A DNA stretch of 5,391 bases from Azonexus sp. (GTDB lineage: Bacteria; Pseudomonadota; Gammaproteobacteria; Burkholderiales; Rhodocyclaceae): assembly GCA_023150195.1 (NCBI GenBank), contig JAKLLI010000150.1, forward strand, positions 1 to 5,391, in the 5' to 3' direction. The translations under genes were made by a program, and so were the position numbers. Under the pieces are notes generated by a model, which worked only from the letters and a program-made list of their open reading frames with translations, was not told the origin of the DNA and searched no databases. This document shows, piece by piece, positions 1 through 4,316 of the stretch (positions are counted from its first letter, which is position 1; every line of letters starts with the position of its first letter).

Positions 1-362
1 TGCGCCCCTTGGCAGCGGTGCCACAGGTGGCTGCCAACACGCCGGTGACCGACGCCATTGTCGCCATGTCCAAAGGTGGCCTGGGTTTGCTCGCCGTGTG
101 TGACCCTCAGGGTCGCCCAACTGGCATCTTCACCGACGGCGACCTCAGACGCGCCTTCGAGCGCCGCGTTGACCTGCTGCATGCCCGGATCGGTGATGCC
201 ATGAGCCCCAACCCGCACCACATCCTCCCCGAGCGGCTGGCGGTTGAAGCGGTGGAAATGATGGAGCGGCTGCGCATCAATGCCCTGCTGGTCGTCGATG
301 CACAGGGCAAACTGGCCGGCGCACTCAACATGCACGATCTCTTTACCGCAAAGGTCATCTGA
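1..362 (+). CDS. kdsD: Arabinose-5-phosphate isomerase KdsD, C-terminal part (5' end outside window)
   Basis: KdsD converts D-ribulose 5-phosphate to D-arabinose 5-phosphate, the first committed step of Kdo synthesis for LPS, in the cytoplasm. Only the last 119 residues are present; the reading frame is open to the left edge (first whole codon at position 3), so the TTG at 9 is not a start. The visible part is the tandem CBS-domain region that follows the SIS isomerase domain in this family. The first CBS repeat carries GLGLLAVCD followed by GIFTDGDLRRAFE, a strong KdsD signature. The second contains NALLVVDAQGKLAGALNMHD and ends at ...AKVI, close to the usual KdsD C-terminus. The stop TGA at 360-362 overlaps the kdsC ATG by one base, so the two are translationally coupled. 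The catalytic SIS domain cannot be judged. The assignment is supported by family resemblance and by the kdsC-lptC-lptA neighbours. Confidence 0.93.
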   Translation, partial: RPLAAVPQVAANTPVTDAIVAMSKGGLGLLAVCDPQGRPTGIFTDGDLRRAFERRVDLLHARIGDAMSPNPHHILPERLAVEAVEMMERLRINALLVVDAQGKLAGALNMHDLFTAKVI

Positions 363-889
363 TGGATATCACCACCCGCGCCCGCCGTATCCGGCTGGCC
401 GCTTTCGACATTGACGGGGTCATGACCGATGGGGGTCTAACCTATACCGATGATGGCCACGAAAGAAAAACCTTTAACGTTCAGGACGGGCTGGGCATCA
501 AGCTCATGCAAAGCGCCGGCATCGAAGTCGCCATCGTCACCGGACGGCGCTCCGGGGTGGTGGCTGCGCGCGCCGCAGACCTCGGCATCAGCCTCGTGGC
601 GCAGGGGGTCGGCGACAAATTCGTGTCGGTCCAGGCGATGCTCGACCAATTGGGGCTGAGCTGGGACGAATGCGCGTTCATGGGCGATGACCTGATCGAC
701 CTGCCGGCCCTGACCCGCTGCGGTCTGGCCATTGCGCCCGCCAACGCGCGCGACATTGTCAAATCCCATGTTCACGTGGTGACCACGGCCAGCGGTGGCC
801 ACGGCGCCGTGCGCGAGGCCATTGAACTGATTCTGGCCGCCCAGAACAAGCTCGACGCCGCCTTTGCGCCTTTCCTCGCCCCGCGATGA
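362..889 (+). CDS. kdsC: 3-deoxy-D-manno-octulosonate 8-phosphate phosphatase KdsC
   Basis: A 175-aa HAD-superfamily phosphatase of the cap-less C0 type. KdsC hydrolyses Kdo-8-phosphate to Kdo plus phosphate in the cytoplasm and is normally a tetramer. All HAD motifs are visible: motif I FDIDGVMTDG with nucleophile D16 and acid/base D18; motif II T60 in VTGR; motif III K86 in GDKF; and motif IV GDD at 108-110 with D113. The beta-hairpin after motif I (GGLTYTDDGHE) and the following KTFNVQDGLGIKL stretch are typical of KdsC, and the length matches the family (about 170-190 aa). The ATG at 362 overlaps the kdsD stop and has AAAGG at 350-354 as a ribosome site, 7 bases away. The TGA at 887-889 overlaps the lptC ATG by four bases. 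No key residue is missing. Confidence 0.95.
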   Translation: MDITTRARRIRLAAFDIDGVMTDGGLTYTDDGHERKTFNVQDGLGIKLMQSAGIEVAIVTGRRSGVVAARAADLGISLVAQGVGDKFVSVQAMLDQLGLSWDECAFMGDDLIDLPALTRCGLAIAPANARDIVKSHVHVVTTASGGHGAVREAIELILAAQNKLDAAFAPFLAPR

Positions 890-1467
890 AAAACTGGACG
901 GGACAACTTTTTCCCTTGATGTTGCTGGGCACCCTGACGGCCCTCAGCTTCTGGCTTCAGGCCATCGTCACCGGGGGACTGGAAGCAAGCCATAGCCCTG
1001 TCGACGACAAACCCGATGCCATCGCCGAGCACGCTGCCATCCGGCGTTTTGACGAAGCGGGCCGGGTCAAGTACGAATTGACTGCGCCGCGGATCGCCCA
1101 TTTTCCCGCAGATGATCGCACCGAAGTCGCACAGCCCACGCTGACGGCCTTTCGTGCCAATGCAGCCCCGATCACCCTCGTGGCCAAGCAGGCCATCGTC
1201 AGCAAGGGCGGGGAAACCATCGTCCTCAAGGACGACGTGATCGCCACCCGCCCCGGCATCGGCAAGCGGCCAGCGCTGATCGCCCGCATGCCCGACCTCA
1301 CCCTGCAACCGGAGCAAGGCTTGGCGACAACCGCCAGCCCGGTTGACATCACGCTCGGCAACTCCTGGGTACGCGGTATCGGTGCCCGAATCGACCACAA
1401 TGCCTCCACCTTCGAGCTGCAATCTCAAGTTCGGGGATCTTTCGTCCGTTCCGGAGCCCAACCATGA
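886..1467 (+). CDS. lptC: LPS export ABC transporter periplasmic protein LptC
   Basis: LptC is the bitopic subunit of the LptB2FGC transporter. It takes LPS from LptF/G and passes it to LptA in the periplasm. The 193-aa product has a short N-terminus and one hydrophobic anchor at about residues 8-28 (LFPLMLLGTLTALSFWLQA), then a soluble beta-jellyroll domain. Recognisable family features are the early-strand YELTAPRIAHFP (64-73), the QPTLTAF segment (83-89), and the C-terminal stretch SPVDITLGNSWVRG...GARID (151-170) with the glycines conserved in LptC. The length matches the family (about 190 aa). The start shares ATGA with the kdsC stop and no clear Shine-Dalgarno site lies upstream, so translation probably depends on coupling. 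The stop overlaps lptA by four bases. Sequence conservation is low in this family, but anchor, length and position between kdsC and lptA make the call firm. Confidence 0.92.
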   Translation: MKNWTGQLFPLMLLGTLTALSFWLQAIVTGGLEASHSPVDDKPDAIAEHAAIRRFDEAGRVKYELTAPRIAHFPADDRTEVAQPTLTAFRANAAPITLVAKQAIVSKGGETIVLKDDVIATRPGIGKRPALIARMPDLTLQPEQGLATTASPVDITLGNSWVRGIGARIDHNASTFELQSQVRGSFVRSGAQP

Positions 1468-2066
1468 CCGCACGCCGCCTGACGCCGCTCTTCCTCGCCC
1501 TGCTCGTTGCAATGCCCGCATTTGCCGAACGGGCCGACCGTGACAAACCCATGCTGCTTGAAGCGAACCGGATTTCCATCGACGACGCCAAGAAAATCCA
1601 GATTCTGGAAGGCGATGTCGTCGTATCCAAAGGTACGCTGGTCCTCAAGGCGGCCCGCATCGTGATTACGGAAGACAAGTACGGTTTTCAGAAAGGGACC
1701 GCTTTTGGCGGCAAAAAAGGGCTAGCCAGCATCCGCCAGAAACGTGACGGCCGCGACGACTTCGTCGAAGGCGAGGCCGAGCGCATCGAATACGACAGTA
1801 ATACCGAGGTTGCCGAACTCTTTCACCGCGCCCATGTGCGCAGCGGGGAAGATGAAGTGAAAGGCGACTATATCTGGTACGACGCCCTCAGCGAGAAGTA
1901 TCTGGTCACCGCTGGGGATACAGGCGGCGCCAATTCGCAAAACCGGGTACGAGTCGTGATTCAGCCGCGCAGCAAGGATAGCCCCCCGGAATCCAAGCGT
2001 CCCGGCGGCAAGCCACTTCAGCTCAAAGGGGCGGGCAATCTTGGTGCAGGCGGCGCACAGGACTAG
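1464..2066 (+). CDS. lptA: LPS transport periplasmic bridge protein LptA (OstA-like)
   Basis: LptA polymerises into the periplasmic bridge that carries LPS from LptC to LptD at the outer membrane. The 200-aa precursor has a classic signal peptide: R4-R5, a hydrophobic core LTPLFLALLVAM, and an AFA cleavage site predicted between A21 and E22. The OstA/LptA beta-jellyroll spans roughly residues 28-152, with LLEANRISIDDA and LEGDVVVSKGTLVLKA as family hallmarks, followed by GEAERIEYDSNTEVAEL and VKGDYIWYDALSEKYLV. Residues about 168-200 are a Pro/Gly/Lys-rich, probably disordered tail. The ATG at 1464 overlaps the lptC stop and has GGAG at 1453-1456, 7 bases away. It is the last gene of the run here: the expected ATPase gene lptB does not follow, and the next gene is a phasin behind its own promoter. 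Confidence 0.94.
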   Translation: MTARRLTPLFLALLVAMPAFAERADRDKPMLLEANRISIDDAKKIQILEGDVVVSKGTLVLKAARIVITEDKYGFQKGTAFGGKKGLASIRQKRDGRDDFVEGEAERIEYDSNTEVAELFHRAHVRSGEDEVKGDYIWYDALSEKYLVTAGDTGGANSQNRVRVVIQPRSKDSPPESKRPGGKPLQLKGAGNLGAGGAQD

Positions 2067-2111
2067 GGCAAGCCTTGGCAAAACATCCGCCACAAAACTC
2101 ACAAAACAACG

Positions 2112-2142
2112 ATAAAACATTGAATAAATTGGTTTTATTTTT
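2112..2142 (+). terminator. Possible weak terminator after lptA (AT-rich hairpin)
   Basis: ATAAAAC at 2112-2118 is the exact reverse complement of GTTTTAT at 2132-2138, separated by 13 bases and followed at once by T residues (2138-2142). The shape is that of an intrinsic terminator, but the stem has a single G-C pair and would be unstable, so termination here is doubtful. It could equally be a curved AT tract ahead of the phasin promoter. No stronger terminator was seen after lptA. Confidence 0.25.
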
Positions 2143-2145
2143 ATT

Positions 2146-2164
2146 GTGCACCGCACCAAATATT
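2146..2164 (+). promoter_or_regulatory. Candidate upstream PhaR-type site
   Basis: GTGC (2146-2149) and GCAC (2153-2156) form a perfect inverted repeat around ACC. The second arm begins GCACCAAATATT (2153-2164), which fits 11 of 12 positions of the degenerate 12-mer GCAMMAAWTMMD that I recall being reported for PhaR binding near the Cupriavidus necator phaP and phaR genes. The motif is quoted from memory and is loose, so the match alone is weak. Its place, ending 2 bases before the -35 box of a phasin promoter, adds weight. Confidence 0.4.
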
Positions 2165-2181
2165 TGTTGACAATACAACAA
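2164..2181 (+). promoter_or_regulatory. Inverted repeat overlapping the -35 box
   Basis: TTGTTG (2164-2169) and CAACAA (2176-2181) are perfect 6-base inverted arms separated by ACAATA. The left arm shares TTG with the -35 hexamer TTGACA. A dimeric repressor bound here would block RNA polymerase. The right-arm sequence CAACA resembles CAACAT in the start-site palindrome downstream, so both could be recognised by the same protein. Which protein binds is inferred, not shown. Confidence 0.4.
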
Positions 2182-2194
2182 TGCCTTTTATAAT
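2167..2194 (+). promoter_or_regulatory. Sigma-70 promoter for the phasin genes, perfect consensus
   Basis: The -35 hexamer TTGACA (2167-2172) and the -10 hexamer TATAAT (2189-2194) both match the sigma-70 consensus at all six positions, with a 16-bp spacer (one short of the optimum 17). Transcription would start near 2200-2203, giving a leader of about 80 bases. A perfect pair of hexamers is rare and indicates very high intrinsic strength, in keeping with phasins being among the most abundant proteins in PHA-accumulating cells and with a need for tight repression. Confidence 0.85.
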
Positions 2195-2201
2195 TGAGGC
2201 C

Positions 2202-2218
2202 ATGGTGCAGTGCAACAT
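2202..2218 (+). promoter_or_regulatory. Operator-like palindrome at the transcription start
   Basis: ATGGTGCA-G-TGCAACAT is a 17-bp palindrome with 7 of 8 pairs complementary about the central G at 2210; only G2205/A2215 breaks the symmetry. It begins 8 bases after the -10 box, so it covers the expected +1 region, a classic repressor position. Its TGCA-rich half-sites resemble the TGC/GCA-containing sites known for PhaR, the PHA-responsive phasin repressor. Binding by PhaR is an inference from gene context. Confidence 0.55.
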
Positions 2219-2268
2219 CTGATTTAGAAGGCGCTGCAACGACTTTTCCAACTTGCCCTTTTTGATTC

Positions 2269-2273
2269 AGGAG
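2269..2273 (+). promoter_or_regulatory. Ribosome binding site of the first phasin gene
   Basis: AGGAG lies 6 bases before the ATG at 2280. It decides the start: an in-frame TTG at 2253 would extend the protein by nine residues but has no ribosome site, and the second phasin has its GGAG at the same distance from its own ATG. Confidence 0.85.
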
Positions 2274-2279
2274 ATATCC

Positions 2280-2834
2280 ATGTTCACCACCCCCGAGCAA
2301 TTCGCTGCCGCCAACAAGGCGACCGTTGATTCCCTGCTGTCCCTGGCCAACACCGCCCTGGCTTCTGCCGAGCGCATCGCTGCCCTGAACCTGAACACCG
2401 CCCGTTCCGTGATGGAAGATTCCGTCTCTGGCGCCAAGGCTCTGATGGGTGCCAAGGATCCGCAAGAAGCCCTGGCCATCCAGGCTTCCCTGGCTCAGCC
2501 GAACGTTGAAAAGGCCGTTGCCTACTCCCGCAGCGTCTACGAAATCTCTGCCCAGACCCAGGAAGAGCTGTCCAAGATGGTTGAAGCCCAGTTCGGCGAC
2601 TTCCAGAAGACCGTTGCCGGTCTGCTCGACCAGGCTGCCAAGTCTGCCCCGGCCGGTTCTGACGTCGCCGTTGCTGCTGTCAAGAGCGCGATTGCTGCTG
2701 CCAACTCCGCCTTCGACAACATGAACAAGGCTGCCAAGCAAGTTGCCGAAATCGCTGAAGCCAACGTCGCTGCCGCGACCAACGCCACGGTCAAGGCAGT
2801 CAGCGCTACCGCTGCGGCTTCCAAGAAGAAGTAA
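2280..2834 (+). CDS. Phasin family protein (PHA granule-associated), first copy
   Basis: Phasins are small amphipathic proteins that coat polyhydroxyalkanoate granules in the cytoplasm and control their number and size. This 184-aa protein fits the Phasin_2 type (PF09361): N-terminal FTTPEQFAAANKATVDSLLSL, then ERIAALNLNTAR (31-42), a central LAQPNVEK...YSRSVYE (71-88), and EIAEANV (157-163). It is almost entirely Ala/Val/Ser/Glu/Gln/Lys, has no Cys or Trp, and should be largely helical. It ends in an Ala-rich tail closing with SKKK. All 14 lysines are AAG and nearly all leucines CTG, the codon bias of a highly expressed gene. It is preceded by a perfect-consensus promoter and followed by a hairpin terminator. 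It resembles the next gene throughout its length (same order of motifs), pointing to tandem duplication. Symbols such as phaP vary among paralogues, so none is given. Confidence 0.92.
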   Translation: MFTTPEQFAAANKATVDSLLSLANTALASAERIAALNLNTARSVMEDSVSGAKALMGAKDPQEALAIQASLAQPNVEKAVAYSRSVYEISAQTQEELSKMVEAQFGDFQKTVAGLLDQAAKSAPAGSDVAVAAVKSAIAAANSAFDNMNKAAKQVAEIAEANVAAATNATVKAVSATAAASKKK

Positions 2835-2845
2835 GACTGCATAGA

Positions 2846-2871
2846 CCCCGCCTCGGCGGGGGTTTTCGTTT
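2846..2871 (+). terminator. Intrinsic terminator between the two phasin genes
   Basis: CCCCGC (2846-2851) pairs with GCGGGG (2856-2861) around a four-base loop CTCG, followed after one G by TTTTCGTTT. It sits 11 bases after the stop of the first phasin. The stem is strong, but the T tract is short and interrupted by CG, so termination may be partial, leaving reduced read-through into the second phasin. Confidence 0.75.
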
Positions 2872-2893
2872 CATCCGCACCACTCACACTAAC

Positions 2894-2898
2894 TGGAG
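2894..2898 (+). promoter_or_regulatory. Ribosome binding site of the second phasin gene
   Basis: TGGAG ends directly against an ATG at 2899 (too close for initiation) but lies 6 bases from the in-frame ATG at 2905, the same spacing as in the first phasin. This favours 2905 as the start and removes the extra Met-Lys. Confidence 0.75.
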
Positions 2899-2904
2899 AT
2901 GAAA

Positions 2905-3480
2905 ATGAGCAACCCGAATATCGAACAACTGACCGCCGCCCAAAAAGCCAACGCGGAAGTCATGACCACCCTGCTGCGCACCGCCTTCAACGGCGTTGAG
3001 CGTCTGACCGCCCTGAACATGGCCGCTTCCCGCGAATTCTTCAACAGCACCGTCGCCAACGCCCAGCAACTGCTGGCCGCCAAAGACGCTGCTGCCATCG
3101 CCAAGCTGAACAGCGAACTGGCCCAGCCGAACGTCGATAAGCTGATGGAATACTCCCGCAGCGTCTACGATCTGGTTTCCGAAATGCAGAAGGAAGTCAC
3201 TTCCGTCATGGAAAGCCAGTACAGCGCCTTCACCAAGACGGCTGCTTCTGCCGTTGAAAAGGCCAAGGCCTCCGCACCGGTCGGCGGCGACGTGTTCGCA
3301 GCCACCATGCAGTCCATGCTCGGCGCCTCCACCAAGGCTTTCGACCAGATGACCACGATGGCCAAGCAACTGTCCGACATCGCTGAAGCCAACGTGCAAG
3401 CTGCCGGCAAGGCCGTTGCCCCGGCCGCCACGGCCAAGAGCGCCACGGCCGCTGCTGCCAAGAAGGCTGCTGCCAAGTAA
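2905..3480 (+). CDS. Phasin family protein (PHA granule-associated), second copy
   Basis: A 191-aa Phasin_2-type granule-coat protein, paralogous to the gene just upstream. Shared landmarks in the same order are VERLTALNMAASREF (31-45), ELAQPNVDK...YSRSVYD (71-89), SAPVGGDV (123-130), AKQLSDIAEANV (153-164), and an alanine/lysine-rich tail. The tail, from about residue 165 to the end, is richer in AK pairs than in the first copy (ATAKSATAAAAKKAAAK), recalling the basic Ala-Lys tails of PhaF-type phasins, though it is far shorter. No Cys or Trp. The start at 2905 is chosen from ribosome-site spacing; 2899 is the alternative. No convincing promoter is visible in the 70-base gap, so expression probably comes from read-through of the first gene's terminator or from a promoter inside that gene. 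A strong terminator follows. Confidence 0.92.
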   Translation: MSNPNIEQLTAAQKANAEVMTTLLRTAFNGVERLTALNMAASREFFNSTVANAQQLLAAKDAAAIAKLNSELAQPNVDKLMEYSRSVYDLVSEMQKEVTSVMESQYSAFTKTAASAVEKAKASAPVGGDVFAATMQSMLGASTKAFDQMTTMAKQLSDIAEANVQAAGKAVAPAATAKSATAAAAKKAAAK

Positions 3481-3497
3481 TTCCGGCTCACGCCCAC

Positions 3498-3530
3498 AAA
3501 AAGCCCGCGAACAAAATCGCGGGCTTTTTT
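3498..3530. terminator. Strong, probably bidirectional intrinsic terminator
   Basis: AAGCCCGCGA (3501-3510) is an exact reverse complement of TCGCGGGCTT (3517-3526) around the loop ACAAAA. Flanking A residues (3498-3500) pair with T residues (3527-3529), giving about 13 bp. There is a T run on the + strand (3525-3530) and, through the A run at 3498-3502, a T run on the - strand. It lies between convergent genes ending at 3480 (+) and 3552 (-) and can serve both. Confidence 0.9.
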
Positions 3531-3551
3531 ACGTTGACCGCAGGCCGGAGA

Positions 3552-4316
3552 TCAGGGACGCCAGACCCAGGTGATCCCCCGCTGCTCGATCTCCTTTTGA
3601 ATCTCCGCCATGGCGGCATCCACACGCAGCGGCGCCCCTTCCACCCCCAGTTCCAGATGTTTGCGTTCCTGCCCCACCAGTGACGGCAGCGAGAACAATC
3701 GCAAATCCGGATACTCGGCGACGATACGCTCCATCAAATCGAGCAAGGCGCTTTCATAGGCGTTCGGTCCGGTCAGCAGAAAGGCCTTTTCCACCCGACC
3801 GTCGACCGGCTGGAAAGCATCACGGTAAAAGGTATCAAGCGCCCATTCGATCATTGGGTGCGCCATTTGCGGGAATCCGGGCACGAAATAATGCTGCTTG
3901 ACCATGAAGCCCGGAATCCGGTTGAAGGGGTTGGGCACGATCTGTACGCCCTGCGGGAAGGTCACCAGCAATTTGCGTTTATCCGTGATCTCCTCATTGG
4001 CGAATCGCACCTTCAGTTCCTCAAAGCCTTCCGGATGCAATTCAAGGTCCACCCCCAGCGCCGCTGCCACGGCCTGGCGCGTGTGGTCGTCCGGCGTATT
4101 GCCAATGCCGCCGCAGGAAAACACCACATCACCGGCAGCCATCGTCCTGCGGAAAGTTGCCGCCAATCGTTCGCGGTCGTCGCCCAGATACTCGACCCAA
4201 CTCAGCCGAAGACCGCGCGCGCCCAGCAATTCGGCAATCCTGGTGAAATGCTTGTCTTGCCTTTTGCCGGAAAGAATTTCGTCACCGATGATGACGGCAC
4301 CAAAAGTCAGGCTCAT
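3552..4316 (-). CDS. MoCF/CinA N-terminal-like molybdopterin-binding domain protein
   Basis: A 254-aa stand-alone protein of the molybdopterin-binding (MoCF_biosynth, MogA/MoaB-like) fold, of the kind often labelled competence/damage-inducible protein A. Visible motifs are IIGDEILSG (9-17), CGGIGNTPDDHTR (68-80), PNPFNRIPGF (128-137) and VPGFPQMAHPM (145-155), which correspond in order to the GDELL, GGLGPTxDD, PNPxGxAPG and LPGVPxEM motifs of CinA. The C-terminal NMN-deamidase domain of full CinA is absent, and the last 85 or so residues are an extra alpha/beta portion. Other stand-alone members are of unsettled function and should not be taken as proof of a role in competence or molybdenum cofactor synthesis. 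It is the last gene of the - strand run: its ATG shares ATGA with the upstream stop, with GGAG on the - strand 7 bases before it. Confidence 0.85.
   Translation of the reverse strand: MSLTFGAVIIGDEILSGKRQDKHFTRIAELLGARGLRLSWVEYLGDDRERLAATFRRTMAAGDVVFSCGGIGNTPDDHTRQAVAAALGVDLELHPEGFEELKVRFANEEITDKRKLLVTFPQGVQIVPNPFNRIPGFMVKQHYFVPGFPQMAHPMIEWALDTFYRDAFQPVDGRVEKAFLLTGPNAYESALLDLMERIVAEYPDLRLFSLPSLVGQERKHLELGVEGAPLRVDAAMAEIQKEIEQRGITWVWRP

Larger units (their letters stand above)
2067..2279 (+). promoter_or_regulatory. Intergenic control region between lptA and the first phasin gene
   Basis: This 213-base stretch has no gene. It is much richer in A and T than its flanks, especially 2090-2200. 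From left to right it holds an AT-only hairpin with a T run (2112-2142), a short inverted repeat GTGC-ACC-GCAC (2146-2156), an inverted repeat straddling the -35 box (2164-2181), a perfect-consensus promoter (2167-2194), a palindrome at the expected start of transcription (2202-2218), an approximately 80-base leader, and a good ribosome site (2269-2273). The arrangement suggests that the phasin genes are transcribed strongly and independently of the LPS operon, under a DNA-binding regulator. Confidence 0.75.

Noticed and set aside
772..1521. 249-aa open frame on the - strand
   Set aside because: It is antisense to kdsC, lptC and lptA, which are well supported, and is a by-product of GC-rich codon structure.
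2067..2085. CAAG/CTTG near-palindrome just after lptA as a terminator
   Set aside because: The stem is only four pairs with a one-base loop and no T run follows.
2202..2222. Six-codon reading frame ATG GTG CAG TGC AAC ATC TGA at the expected transcript start, possible leader peptide
   Set aside because: There is no ribosome site, and the bases are better explained by the operator-like palindrome they form.
2253..2279. Upstream TTG start giving the first phasin nine extra residues (MPFLIQEIS)
   Set aside because: It has no ribosome site, whereas the ATG at 2280 has AGGAG 6 bases away and gives the normal phasin N-terminus.
1722..2741. 339-aa open frame on the - strand
   Set aside because: It runs antisense through lptA, the promoter region and the first phasin, its composition mirrors those genes, and it has no family resemblance.
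2899..2904. ATG at 2899 as start of the second phasin
   Set aside because: The GGAG directly abuts this ATG with no spacer; the ATG at 2905 has the same 6-base spacing as the first phasin. It remains an alternative.
2280..3480. Phasin repeats as part of a repeat array or mobile element
   Set aside because: The similarity is at gene-paralogue level only; there are no terminal inverted repeats, target duplications, transposase or regular short repeats.
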